Shown piece after piece: positions 16,431 through 24,752 of a stretch of DNA of 64,000 nucleotides. The DNA lies in contig JAKSLX010000015.1 of assembly GCA_024400915.1 (NCBI GenBank), positions 10,368 through 74,367 on the forward strand, given 5' to 3'. The number at the start of each line of letters is the position of its first letter. Position 1 is the stretch's first letter. Made by a program: the position numbers and the translations under genes. This DNA comes from Treponema sp. (lineage in GTDB: Bacteria; Spirochaetota; Spirochaetia; Treponematales; Treponemataceae). The notes below the pieces were generated by a model. That model did not search any database, was not told the DNA's origin, and saw only the letters and a program-made list of their open reading frames with translations.

Positions 16431-17939
16431 TTATTTTGCAAGGTACTCGTTGATAGAAGCAGCTGCTTTGCGGCCTTCACCCATGGCAAGGATTACTGTT
16501 GCGGCACCAAGAACGATGTCTCCACCAGCCCAGACCTTTGTCATGCTTGTAGCCTGCTTTTCATCAACTGTGATGTGACCGTGGTCGTCAACCTTGATTT
16601 CTGGAGTTGTAGCAGGAATCAATGGGTTAGAGTTGTTACCGAGGGCAACGATTACTGCATCACAAGCAATCTCGTGTTCAGAACCCTTGATTTCAACTGG
16701 GCGGCGGCGACCCTTTTCATCTGGTTCACCAAGCTCGTAAGAAAGACACTTTACTGCGCGAACCTTTCCAAAGTTTTCCTTGTCGGCAGGATCATCATAG
16801 CCGAGGATCTCAACAGGGTTTTCAAGGAAGTTGAAGATTACTCCTTCTTCCTCTGCGTGTGCAACTTCTTCGCGGCGGGCAGGCATTTCATTTCTTGAAC
16901 GGCGGTATACAACGTAAACCTTTTCTGCTCCAAGACGGAGAGCCATGCGGGCACCATCCATTGCAACGTTACCACCACCACAAACAACAACTGTCTTTGC
17001 GTGGAAGTAAGGTGTGTCGGCATGTTCCGTATCGTAAGCCTTCATGAGGTTTGCGCGTGTAAGGTATTCGTTTGCAGAGAAAACACCAATGTAGTTTTCA
17101 CCAGGAATACCAAAGAACTTTGGAAGACCTGCGCCTGTTCCAACGAATGCTGCGTCAAATCCCTTTTCTGTCAAAATCTGCTGAACTGAAGTTGTGCGTC
17201 CAACGAGAGTATTGTATTCAAACTTAACTCCCATCTTTTCAAGGTTTTCAACTTCCTTCTGAACGATAGCCTTTGGAAGACGGAATTCTGGAATACCGTA
17301 AACCATAACGCCACCAGCCTTGTGGAAAGCTTCAAATACCGTAACATCGTGACCTGCGCGGCGGCAGTCTGCTGCTACAGTCAAACCTGCAGGACCTGAA
17401 CCAACGATGGCAACTTTCTTTCCTGTTGGTGCTGCAACTGCTGGAGCTGTTGTAAGGTTGTTGTTTCTTTCGTAGTCTGCAACAAAGCGTTCAAGACGAC
17501 CGATTGAAACTGACTTTTCTGCGTTCTTGTAAACTTTACCTACAGTACACTGACCCTGGCACTGCTTTTCCTGTGGACATACGCGGCCACAGATTGCAGG
17601 AAGAAGGTTTGTTCCCTTGATGATGTCAACGGCCTTCTTGAATTCACCCTTTGCCACCTGCTCGATGAATGAAGGAATCTGAACGTTTACAGGACATCCA
17701 GAAACACAAGGAGCGTTCTTGCACTGGAGACATCTCTGTGCTTCAACAACTGCCTGTTCTGCTGTGTATCCCAGTGCAACTTCTGTCATCTGTCTTGCGC
17801 GAACAAGTGGTTCTCCAGAAGGCATTTCCATCTGAGGAATCTTCATGCGGTCAGGATTCTTAAGTTCCTTTCCTTCGATCTTTTTCTGTTCCTCAATTGC
17901 TATATTCTTTAATTCTTCAACTGTCTTATGTTCAGACAT
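16431..17939 (-). CDS. nfnB: NfnB-type flavoprotein (glutamate synthase small-subunit family)
   Basis: 502 residues. The N-terminal domain (~60-150) carries two Fe-S cysteine sets (CLQCKNAPCVSGCPV; CGRVCPQEKQCQGQC). FAD-binding GSGPAGLTVAADCRRAG lies at ~175 and NAD(P)-binding CGGGNVAMDGARMALRLGA at ~315, with a closing WAGGDIVLGAATV flavin motif. It is often labelled GltD/GltA, but no large glutamate synthase subunit is present and the partner just upstream is an NfnA-like FAD/[2Fe-2S] subunit. That pairing fits the electron-bifurcating NADH-dependent ferredoxin:NADP+ oxidoreductase. A ribosome-binding site GAGGAGAT precedes the ATG at 17939. Confidence 0.85.
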   Translation of the reverse strand: MSEHKTVEELKNIAIEEQKKIEGKELKNPDRMKIPQMEMPSGEPLVRARQMTEVALGYTAEQAVVEAQRCLQCKNAPCVSGCPVNVQIPSFIEQVAKGEFKKAVDIIKGTNLLPAICGRVCPQEKQCQGQCTVGKVYKNAEKSVSIGRLERFVADYERNNNLTTAPAVAAPTGKKVAIVGSGPAGLTVAADCRRAGHDVTVFEAFHKAGGVMVYGIPEFRLPKAIVQKEVENLEKMGVKFEYNTLVGRTTSVQQILTEKGFDAAFVGTGAGLPKFFGIPGENYIGVFSANEYLTRANLMKAYDTEHADTPYFHAKTVVVCGGGNVAMDGARMALRLGAEKVYVVYRRSRNEMPARREEVAHAEEEGVIFNFLENPVEILGYDDPADKENFGKVRAVKCLSYELGEPDEKGRRRPVEIKGSEHEIACDAVIVALGNNSNPLIPATTPEIKVDDHGHITVDEKQATSMTKVWAGGDIVLGAATVILAMGEGRKAAASINEYLAK

Positions 17940-18019
17940 TTTTATCTCCTCTCATCGGGAAAGAAGAAATTCATAACAATGACTTTCCCGTAAAGATAGT
18001 CATAATTCCAATTTCGTTT

Positions 18020-18079
18020 TTAATTATGAATTGTGAATTACGAATTGTGAATTGATTAAAAAACTTTAGTTTTTTAATC
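18020..18079. repeat. GAATTGTGAATT tandem and hairpin after nfnA
   Basis: Two tandem 14-bp units containing GAATTGTGAATT lie at about 18029-18055. Next to them GATTAAAAAACT (18054-18065) pairs with AGTTTTTTAATC (18068-18079), a stem that overlaps the nfnA stop. It could be a weak attenuator between nfnA and nfnB. Confidence 0.45.
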
Positions 18080-18905
18080 CTATATTGCACTTATGCTTTG
18101 CTTCCTGTTCTTCCTTTGCAAAGCTCTTCATGCGCATCATCATGTTGTCCCAGTCAACTTCATGAGCGTCAAAGTCAGGACCGTCAACACAAACGAACTT
18201 TGTCTTTCCGCCAACGCTTACACGGCAACCACCGCACATACCTGTTCCGTCGATCATGATTGTGTTCAAAGAAACTGTTGTCTTGATGTTGTACTTCTTT
18301 GTTGTTGCTGCACAGAACTTCATCATGATTGGAGGTCCAATTGCAATTACTTCTGCAGGAGGAACCTGGCTCTGACAAAGTTCATCGAGAACTTCAGTAA
18401 CGAGACACTTGCGTCCTTCTGAACCATCATCCGTACAGATGATAACTTCATCACAGACAGCCTTCATTTCATCAACGAAAATAAGAAGGTCCTTGTTGCG
18501 TGCACCTTCAATAAGGATAACCTTGTTGCCTGCAGCCTTGAGTGCCTGAACGATAGGGTAGAGTGGAGCTGTACCGAAACCGCCGCCGACACAAACTACA
18601 GGGCGGTCATATTTTTCAATTACGGAAGGAGTTCCAAGAGGTCCGAGCACACCACCAAGATAATCGCCTGCCTTGAGCTGTGCAAGCTTCATTGTAGATG
18701 CCCCGATTGGCTGGAAAGCGATTGCAACCCAACCTTCTTCTGCATTTGCATCTGCGATTGTAAGAGGAATGCGTTCATTCAAATCCTGATCAACCATTAC
18801 AATCAAAAACTGTCCAGCCTTGCGGTTCTTTGCAATATCTGGAGCTTCAAATTTCATGTAGTAAACAGCCTCTGAAAGGTGTTTCATTTCGATAATCTTG
18901 TTCAT
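18066..18905 (-). CDS. nfnA: NfnA-type FAD/NAD-binding [2Fe-2S] oxidoreductase subunit
   Basis: 279 residues of the ferredoxin-NADP reductase / dihydroorotate dehydrogenase electron-transfer family. An N-terminal FAD barrel (AGQFLIVMVDQDLNERIPLT) is followed by an NAD-binding domain (VCVGGGFGTAPLYPIVQAL; IICTDDGSEG) and a C-terminal cysteine cluster (DGTGMCGGCRVSVGGKTKFVC) for a [2Fe-2S] centre. Together with NfnB it would couple NADH and reduced ferredoxin oxidation to NADP+ reduction, which suits a fermenter that also carries an [FeFe] hydrogenase (21.6-23.0 kb). 126 bp separate it from nfnB. Confidence 0.85.
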   Translation of the reverse strand: MNKIIEMKHLSEAVYYMKFEAPDIAKNRKAGQFLIVMVDQDLNERIPLTIADANAEEGWVAIAFQPIGASTMKLAQLKAGDYLGGVLGPLGTPSVIEKYDRPVVCVGGGFGTAPLYPIVQALKAAGNKVILIEGARNKDLLIFVDEMKAVCDEVIICTDDGSEGRKCLVTEVLDELCQSQVPPAEVIAIGPPIMMKFCAATTKKYNIKTTVSLNTIMIDGTGMCGGCRVSVGGKTKFVCVDGPDFDAHEVDWDNMMMRMKSFAKEEQEAKHKCNIGLKN

Positions 18906-18946
18906 ATAACCCCTTACAAATCCAATTAAGTGTGTTTTAGTGTTTT

Positions 18947-18975
18947 ATTTTACTATAGTAGATAATAATTTTCAA
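18947..18975 (-). promoter_or_regulatory. nfnA promoter
   Basis: On the minus strand TTGAAA (18975-18970), 17-base spacer, TAAAAT (18952-18947). The leader is about 35 nt with AAGGGG before the ATG at 18905. Confidence 0.6.
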
Positions 18976-18983
18976 TGAATTTC

Positions 18984-19010
18984 TATGACATTTATTTGAC
19001 TTATGTCATT
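18984..19010. promoter_or_regulatory. inverted repeat TATGACA-N13-TGTCAT, candidate operator
   Basis: TATGACA (18984-18990) and TGTCAT (19004-19009) are separated by 13 bases, 8 bases upstream of the nfnA -35 box. The same half-sites with the same 13-base gap occur upstream of argA at 49837-49863. It also lies upstream of the divergent gene at 19068. Confidence 0.5.
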
Positions 19011-19067
19011 TTTATTTCTTGTTTTTTTAGAAAATAATTTTATACTATTCATTAAGGAGAAAAAACA

Positions 19068-19535
19068 ATGAAAAAACTTATTACCATCACAGCAATCTTG
19101 ACAGCATTAGCCTCATTATCTTTTTCACAGAACTTCAGCAAAACTGAAAAAGCAAAAAACAAGGACATCGAAATAGGACAGGATCTTCTTGACAGAGGCT
19201 ATCAGAAATTCGCGATTCCAGAAGATGTGGATGACGAGCTTGTCATAGAAAACACCACCGATCTTCTCCTTCAGATCGACATCTTTGAACAAGAATCAAA
19301 GGGAATGCTTGGAAAAATCGCAGAAGGTACAATCGGAAAACATTACGAAGAAGAACCTGAGCATTGCAAGACAATAAAGATAAAACCAGGAAAGACCTGG
19401 GCTGACAACCCATGCAGCGACGACATAGACGACATGGATTTTGTATACATCAAGATACTTTCAGAAGAAGACTTTGAAATCATTGATGAAGGGAAGGTAA
19501 AGGACGACCTTAAACTTACAATAAAGCGAAAGTAG
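19068..19535 (+). CDS. small secreted protein of unknown function
   Basis: 155 residues with a signal peptide (MKKLITITAILTALASLSFS, cleavage near SFSQ). The mature part is rich in Asp, Glu and Lys and has beta-strand-like ends; I do not recognise a family. AAGGAG lies 7 bases before the ATG, and a TATACT -10 box is at 19041-19046. Divergent from nfnA, with which it shares the inverted repeat at 18984-19010, so the two could be co-regulated. Its stop is 2 bases from the stop of the minus-strand fragment at 19538. Confidence 0.65.
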   Translation: MKKLITITAILTALASLSFSQNFSKTEKAKNKDIEIGQDLLDRGYQKFAIPEDVDDELVIENTTDLLLQIDIFEQESKGMLGKIAEGTIGKHYEEEPEHCKTIKIKPGKTWADNPCSDDIDDMDFVYIKILSEEDFEIIDEGKVKDDLKLTIKRK

Positions 19536-19537
19536 TT

Positions 19538-19792
19538 TTACATCCCGTCGTATGAGCTTTGCCCAAAACTGTCAAAGATTGGTCTGTCACCTTCAATGGG
19601 GCCAGTTACTGTTTGATCCATCTTTTTCTGCTGAACCTTTAAAACTGGCTCCATTCTTTTAGGATCATCGCTATAACAAAGGGCACCTCCGCTTATATAA
19701 TAAATGTCACCATTTTTATCTTCAGCATATGATGCGCTCGGAAAATCTGCAGATCCTTCCTGTCTACTGGTTGTAGGAAACCTTGTCCTCAG
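19538..19792 (-). pseudogene. orphan C-terminal reading frame after the hybrid kinase
   Basis: An open frame of about 84 codons with no ATG start. It overlaps the kinase 3' end in another frame and ends at 19538-19540. It would encode a tail such as YAEDKNGDIYYISGGALCYS ... DRPIFDSFGQSSYDGM, which looks like real protein sequence. It may be the remnant of a gene whose 5' part was lost when the kinase region was rearranged, or be reached by frameshifting from the kinase. I cannot name its family. Confidence 0.4.
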
Positions 19793-21521
19793 GCAACAGC
19801 CTGCTTACGGTCCTTTCAAGTTTATCACATTCAATAGGCTTGGTTATGTAGTCGACAAAGCCTGCCTTTTCATAAGTCTCCCTTGCTCCGTTGAAGGCGT
19901 TTGCCGTCAGCATCACACAAGGAGTGTCTTTATTCAATCCATTTTCATTTTTCTTAAGCTCTCCAAAGGTCTCTATTCCATTCATGCCTGGCATCATATG
20001 GTCGATGAGGATCAGGTCATATTTTTCCTTCTCGCACATCTTTAGGCATTCATCGCCACTCTGGGCAAGATCTACCTTCATGGCAGTCTGCTTAAGTAGA
20101 TTTTCAATTACATAAAGGTTCAGGTCGATGTCATCAACTACAAGAACCTTTGCAGTTGGCGCCGTAAACAGAACCGTATATTTCTTTGCAGGACCCGCTG
20201 CTGATTTTTTGAAATCAACCTTTCCTACGGGATCAAAGTTGATTATCTTCTGCATTATCCTTAGGGCAAATTCAGAGCCTTCACCGTAGGTACTCTTCAC
20301 CTCAATGTTACCGCCCATAAGATTTGCAAGTTCCCTTGAAATGCGAAGACCGATTCCAGTTCCCTCAATGTTTCTGTTCTGTTCAAGATCGAATCTTTCA
20401 AAGCGGCCGTACATTTTCTTAAGGTCTTCTTCCCTAATTCCAGCACCCGTATCCTTTACAGAAAAAATCATTTCTATATTGTCTGTATTTTTCGTTCCCG
20501 TAATACTGTAAGTAATGGAACCTTCCCTGGTGTATTTTGCCGCATTGGTAAGGAAGTTCAGGAGAATCTCCCTTATCCTTGAGCAGTCTCCCCAAAGAAC
20601 TGAGGGAAGGTTTTCATCCACTTCCACCTGGAATTTCAAATTCTTTTTTTCAATTCTTTCGCTTACCATGATTACGGTTTCTCGCACCAAAGTTTCAAGG
20701 CTATACTCGTCAGGAATGATTTCGATTTTTCCCGCCTCGATTTTCGAAAGGTCAAGGATTTCATTTACCAGAGAAAGCAGAGTCTGTCCGCTGCTGTTTA
20801 TGTTCTCTGCATATCCAGAAATAGTTTCGTCATTGCATTCCCGGAGAATCATTTCGTTCATGCCAAGAATTGAATTTATAGGAGTTCGGATTTCATGGCT
20901 CATGTTCAGGATAAAGTCGCTCTTTGCACTATTGGCTTTTTCCGCATCTTCCTTTGAAGAAGCAAGAAGCTTGTTCTGCCCTGAAAGATAGCACACAAGT
21001 TGAAAAGAAATTGTTGCAAACAAAACGATGTAAGCAATGCAGATTACAAAATCAGGCCAATAGGATCTCGAGGCATTTTCATCAAGATACCTGAAAAAGA
21101 ACGACAGAATTATGCCGAAAAAACTCAGGACGGAAACAGTAAGATTGAGCCTTTTGTTCATTACTGGAACAGAAAGGAGCATTGGAATAACATATATGAG
21201 CTGTGTATGGGTAAAGTAATAGTGCTGGCAGGAAATTACGGCACAGATGGCAACCAAAGCAACGCTGATTACATAGCACTGCTTCATCAATTGATTCTTG
21301 AAAATCCTTATCAGGACATTTTCCAAAATCAGGATGATTGCATTCAGAAGGTTTGAGAGAACTATCCAACGGAAAACCCAGGCAAGGTCACCATATATTA
21401 CAATGCCAAATTCCATTATTGGAATAATCATTTCAAAAACAAAGCAAATGGCAGCAAGAATGTAACCGGTATTAATCAATGACCTTGTTGCCTTTCTGTA
21501 ATTTTCAATTTCCATTTCCAT
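19764..21521 (-). CDS. membrane hybrid sensor histidine kinase / response regulator
   Basis: 585 residues. Residues ~15-180 hold about six hydrophobic segments without a large periplasmic loop. A HisKA domain follows with the phosphoacceptor in [19 protein letters not shown] (~203), then an HATPase domain ([30 protein letters not shown]) and a C-terminal receiver ([15 protein letters not shown], phospho-Asp in [14 protein letters not shown], Lys in YITKPIE). No separate output domain exists, so a partner phosphotransfer or effector protein is implied. It lies 44 bp after the hydrogenase gene in the same direction, so redox or H2-related sensing is a reasonable but unproven guess. Confidence 0.9.
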   Translation of the reverse strand: MEMEIENYRKATRSLINTGYILAAICFVFEMIIPIMEFGIVIYGDLAWVFRWIVLSNLLNAIILILENVLIRIFKNQLMKQCYVISVALVAICAVISCQHYYFTHTQLIYVIPMLLSVPVMNKRLNLTVSVLSFFGIILSFFFRYLDENASRSYWPDFVICIAYIVLFATISFQLVCYLSGQNKLLASSKEDAEKANSAKSDFILNMSHEIRTPINSILGMNEMILRECNDETISGYAENINSSGQTLLSLVNEILDLSKIEAGKIEIIPDEYSLETLVRETVIMVSERIEKKNLKFQVEVDENLPSVLWGDCSRIREILLNFLTNAAKYTREGSITYSITGTKNTDNIEMIFSVKDTGAGIREEDLKKMYGRFERFDLEQNRNIEGTGIGLRISRELANLMGGNIEVKSTYGEGSEFALRIMQKIINFDPVGKVDFKKSAAGPAKKYTVLFTAPTAKVLVVDDIDLNLYVIENLLKQTAMKVDLAQSGDECLKMCEKEKYDLILIDHMMPGMNGIETFGELKKNENGLNKDTPCVMLTANAFNGARETYEKAGFVDYITKPIECDKLERTVSRLLPEDKVSYNQ

Positions 21522-21565
21522 AATAAAACTCTCAAAACTTTTTAAACGGACAGAAAAGAATCGTC

Positions 21566-23038
21566 CTAACTGTTTGCCTTATTCTGTGCACCGGCACTTA
21601 CATATTTATCAAGCTGGGTTTCAGCCTGCTTTACGTTCTTGCGGATGCTTGGACCTCCGATACAGCCACCTTCACAGGCCATGACTTCAATGAGGTTTGG
21701 AGTATCCGGCTTCAAAGGAATTTTTCCGCTGTTAATTAAGCCGTATGCATTGAGCATCTTCATTCCGCTTTTTGTAAGCCCATTGATTTTTGCAGGACGA
21801 AGAATTGACTTGTCCGTAAGCCTAAGGGCTACAGCATCAAGAACACCACCTGACTTTGCAAAATTTCTACCGCTTGCAGTAGGAATGATTGAACCCGGTG
21901 CCATTTCCATTTTTGAAACGTCGATTTCCTTTGCAATGAAAAGGGCTTCAATATCTGCCGTACTCAAAACATAGTCAACCATGTCGTCGTCAAAACCTTC
22001 GCGGCGTTTTGCAAGGCAGGGACCGATGAAAACAGTAACGCATCCAGGATCTGCCTTCTTTGCAATTTCTGCAGTGTAGTGCATTGGACTTCTCGTTTCT
22101 GAAATGCATTCGGCAAGAGCAGGAACATGTTTCTTTACTGCGCGGACATAGGCAGGACAGCAGGAGGTTGTCATCATCTTGTCTCCGCGAGCCATGCGCT
22201 CTTCGAATTCCTTTGCCTCGTTGTCTGCACAAATATCGGCCCCAATGGCAACTTCCCAGGTACGGTCAAAACCCGCCTTAAGGAAAGCACTTTCAAGCTG
22301 ACCCGGAACTGCGTCAAACTGGGAGGCAATTGCAGGCGCATAAAGGGCAACAACTTTTTTTCCGCTATCCATAATGTGCTTGATTACATCAACCAGCTGA
22401 CTCTTGCTCATCATTGCACCGAAAGGACATTCCCTCATGCAGTTTCCGCAGAAGATGCACTTGTGGTAGTCAATTCTTTCGTGTCCGCTTTCGTCCTTGC
22501 TGATGGCTCCTACAGGACAGGCCTCTTCACAAGGAACAGGAATTTTTATGATTGCATGATACGGACAGTTTTCAAGGCATTTTCCGCAGTTGATGCACAG
22601 ATCTTCGTTGATGTGGGCATGGCGGTCAATGGTTATGGCCTGCTTTGGACAGTTTATCTTACACGGGCGTGCGTCACATCCCTGACATGCATTTGTAACC
22701 ATGTAGTGTGCTTTTACGCAGGCATTGCAGGCTTCGTGAAGAACCGTAAGCATAGGCCAAGTTGGGGTTTCGCGGGAAAGGGCTTCCTTAGCAAAAGACG
22801 CAAGGGTTCTTTCCTCATCAATGTTCTCAACAGAAATTCCCATGCGGGCAATTGTCCTCATGCGGATGATTTCTCTGTCGTGGAAAATACAGCAGCGTAG
22901 GGGAGGCTTGTCGCGAGGAACCATTTCCCTTGGAATAAAGTGAACGTCTTCTTCAAGCTTTCCTTCAAGCTGAAGCTGGGCTATGCGGACAAGGATTTCT
23001 CTTTTTACATTTGCAGTATTGTTATTGATGTTCAACAT
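21566..23038 (-). CDS. monomeric [FeFe] hydrogenase, group-B type
   Basis: 490 residues. Two ferredoxin-type 4Fe-4S motifs ([11 protein letters not shown] ~150; [11 protein letters not shown] ~195) and further cysteines ([16 protein letters not shown]) precede the H-cluster domain. The H-cluster motifs are [18 protein letters not shown] and [13 protein letters not shown], which are the variants seen in group B rather than the classical TSCCPxW / MPCxxKxxE of group A. All cluster-binding cysteines are present. It should evolve or take up H2 with ferredoxin and fits the NfnAB pair nearby. The maturases HydEFG are not in this window. The first gene of a unit with the hybrid kinase. Confidence 0.85.
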   Translation of the reverse strand: MLNINNNTANVKREILVRIAQLQLEGKLEEDVHFIPREMVPRDKPPLRCCIFHDREIIRMRTIARMGISVENIDEERTLASFAKEALSRETPTWPMLTVLHEACNACVKAHYMVTNACQGCDARPCKINCPKQAITIDRHAHINEDLCINCGKCLENCPYHAIIKIPVPCEEACPVGAISKDESGHERIDYHKCIFCGNCMRECPFGAMMSKSQLVDVIKHIMDSGKKVVALYAPAIASQFDAVPGQLESAFLKAGFDRTWEVAIGADICADNEAKEFEERMARGDKMMTTSCCPAYVRAVKKHVPALAECISETRSPMHYTAEIAKKADPGCVTVFIGPCLAKRREGFDDDMVDYVLSTADIEALFIAKEIDVSKMEMAPGSIIPTASGRNFAKSGGVLDAVALRLTDKSILRPAKINGLTKSGMKMLNAYGLINSGKIPLKPDTPNLIEVMACEGGCIGGPSIRKNVKQAETQLDKYVSAGAQNKANS

Positions 23039-23046
23039 ATTTCCAT

Positions 23047-23115
23047 ATTATATCGATGTATATGGCTCTTTGTCATCAGAATATCTTGTTTATGTACGGT
23101 TTTGAGGATTATACT
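23047..23115. promoter_or_regulatory. divergent promoters: hydrogenase (-) and DUF2400 gene (+)
   Basis: Minus: ATGACA (23076-23071), 18-base spacer, TATAAT (23052-23047), 8 bases to the hydrogenase ATG at 23038. Plus: TTGTTT (23086-23091), 18-base spacer, TATACT (23110-23115), 6 bases to the ATG at 23122. Both are predicted to give leaderless or nearly leaderless transcripts. Confidence 0.6.
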
Positions 23116-23121
23116 TTATCC

Positions 23122-23898
23122 ATGCTTACAAAAAAGACGGCAGAGCGTTTGATTGCCCTTGCTGACAAATACGAAACAAAAGAATTCCTCCTCAAAGACC
23201 CATCCCAGTTCATGCACAGATACAAGGATCCAGTCCATCAAGAAATAGCCGCCTTTCTTGCTGCCAACATGGCCTTTGGAAGAAGGGACCAGATTCTTTC
23301 CCACACAGAAGCTGTACTCCAGACAGCAGGTACAGATCTTTACAAATGGGTACAGAATAAAGGATACAGAAAATTCTTTACAAAAGGGGACAGTTCCTAC
23401 TACAGGATGTTCACCCACAATGATTTTCTTTTGTTTTTTGACACCATCCGCAATTTTTTAGAGAAATCTGGCACCATCGGAAATCACTTCAAGAAAATCT
23501 ATACCCATCCAGACAAAAAAGATAACTATCTAACCCCATTAATCTGTAACCTTTTTCCGGAAAACTGTCACCTTATTCCTCATTCAAAGGGTACAGCCGC
23601 AAAAAGAATCAATATGTTTCTTCGCTGGATGGTCAGAGACAATTCTCCCGTTGACCTTGGGTTATGGAAAGACTGGTACAGCAAAAAGGACCTTCTGATA
23701 CCCCTTGATACCCATGTAATGCAGGAGGCTGCCACCCTAAAGTTGTTTCAGCTTACAAAAAGCGGAAATATACCGTCTGCATCATTTAAGACCGACATTC
23801 AGCTTACGGACCTTATGAATCACGTATTTCCCGGCGACCCATGCCGTGCCGACTATGCACTTTTTGGATTTGGTGTGGATAAAGATGCCGATTCGTGA
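23122..23898 (+). CDS. TIGR02757/DUF2400 family protein
   Basis: 258 residues from the ATG at 23122. An in-frame ATG at 23056 is possible, but the promoter lies between the two, and the family begins near this point. Recognised by HRYKDPVHQEIAAFLAANMAFGRRDQIL, with GRR.QI as the hallmark, AAKRINMFLRWMVRDNSPVDLGLW and LLIPLDTHVMQEA (the first stretch is given here by its key parts only: HRYKD, AAF, AFGRRDQI). The fold resembles helix-hairpin-helix DNA glycosylases, but the activity is not known. It overlaps a weak -10 of yhbY downstream; the genes are 12 bp apart. Confidence 0.8.
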   Translation: MLTKKTAERLIALADKYETKEFLLKDPSQFMHRYKDPVHQEIAAFLAANMAFGRRDQILSHTEAVLQTAGTDLYKWVQNKGYRKFFTKGDSSYYRMFTHNDFLLFFDTIRNFLEKSGTIGNHFKKIYTHPDKKDNYLTPLICNLFPENCHLIPHSKGTAAKRINMFLRWMVRDNSPVDLGLWKDWYSKKDLLIPLDTHVMQEAATLKLFQLTKSGNIPSASFKTDIQLTDLMNHVFPGDPCRADYALFGFGVDKDADS

Positions 23899-23910
23899 TA
23901 TTGTATTCTC

Positions 23911-24210
23911 ATGATCGAATTGACAAGCAAACAGAGAAAAGCCCTTGAAAAACAGGCACACGACCTTAGTCCTGTAGTAATCATAGGACAGCAGGGAGTA
24001 TCGGAAAACCTTGTAAAAATGGTGTCAGATTCACTTAAAGCACATGAACTCATCAAGGTAAAGTTCAACGAATACAAGGATGACAAAAGGGAATATTCAG
24101 AAGACATTGCAAGCCGCACAGATTCCAACCTTGTAAGGGTTATCGGCAATGTGGCCATCTTCTACAGGCAGAACGAAGACCCGGAAAAACGCCGCATCAG
24201 CCTAAAGTAA
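23911..24210 (+). CDS. yhbY: YhbY/CRS1-domain RNA-binding protein
   Basis: 99 residues, the full length of the single-domain YhbY family. LTSKQRKALEKQAHDLSPVV, VIIGQQGVSENLV (the GxxG RNA-binding loop) and the HELIKVKF strand are characteristic, and the C-terminal GNVAIFYRQN completes the fold. The E. coli protein associates with pre-50S ribosomal particles, so a role in ribosome assembly is likely. No ribosome-binding site is evident; a TATTGT box lies 6 bases before the ATG, so it may be leaderless or translated from the upstream message. Confidence 0.88.
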   Translation: MIELTSKQRKALEKQAHDLSPVVIIGQQGVSENLVKMVSDSLKAHELIKVKFNEYKDDKREYSEDIASRTDSNLVRVIGNVAIFYRQNEDPEKRRISLK

Positions 24211-24242
24211 ACGATATTCAGAGTTGCCGCCAGGAGGATAAT

Positions 24243-24653
24243 ATGGAACTTAGAGAAGAAACTGTCAGGGACTTGATTTCAAAGGCCACAAAAATGCTGG
24301 AATATTCCTATGTTCCATACTCCCATTTCCACGTTGGAGCAGCCCTCCTTGCAAAGAACGGTACAGTCTACACTGGATGCAACATTGAAAACGCCGCCTA
24401 CGGACCGTCCAACTGTGCAGAACGTACTGCTGTATTCAAGGCTGTAAGCGAAGGTGTAAAGGACTTCCAGGCCATTGCCGTTGTGGGAGGGCCAGATGGG
24501 AAAATAAAGGACTTCTGTCCCCCTTGCGGTGTATGCCGTCAGGTACTTGCGGAATTCTGTTCCAAAGATTTTCTTGTAATACTTGCAAAATCACAGGAAG
24601 AATACAAGATATTCCGACTGGAAGAACTCCTTCCGGAAAGTTTTTCCCTTTAA
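24243..24653 (+). CDS. cdd: cytidine deaminase
   Basis: 136 residues, the normal length for the tetrameric zinc enzyme. YSHFHVGAALL, TGCNIENAAYGPSNCAERTA (zinc Cys and catalytic Glu in CAER) and CPPCGVCRQVLAEFC (PCxxC zinc ligands) are all intact. It deaminates cytidine and deoxycytidine to the uridine forms, which uridine phosphorylase (11.9 kb) can then split. A strong ribosome-binding site AGGAGG precedes the ATG. Probably co-transcribed with yhbY (32-bp gap). Confidence 0.93.
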   Translation: MELREETVRDLISKATKMLEYSYVPYSHFHVGAALLAKNGTVYTGCNIENAAYGPSNCAERTAVFKAVSEGVKDFQAIAVVGGPDGKIKDFCPPCGVCRQVLAEFCSKDFLVILAKSQEEYKIFRLEELLPESFSL

Positions 24654-24675
24654 ATTGACTCCTAAATTAAATCAT

Positions 24676-24704
24676 TTGCTTTTTTCACAATCCCATTTTA
24701 TAAT
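24676..24704 (+). promoter_or_regulatory. promoter of the MocR-like gene
   Basis: TTGCTT (24676-24681), 17-base spacer, TATAAT (24699-24704). The leader is about 42 nt with AAGGGAG six bases before a GTG start. Confidence 0.7.
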
Positions 24705-24752
24705 GAAATAATGCTCTTTTATGGGTGCAGATTATTTTAAAGGGAGTTTATC

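Noticed and set aside
16431..17939. Glutamate synthase small subunit as the function
   Set aside because: No large GltB-type subunit is present, and the adjacent partner is NfnA-like.
18020..18055. GAATTGTGAATT tandem as an operator or CRISPR
   Set aside because: Only two AT-rich units between co-directional genes; simple repeat is the easier reading.
22127..22900. 257-codon plus-strand frame opposite the hydrogenase
   Set aside because: Lies entirely within the hydrogenase, whose cysteine motifs are conserved; no independent signals.
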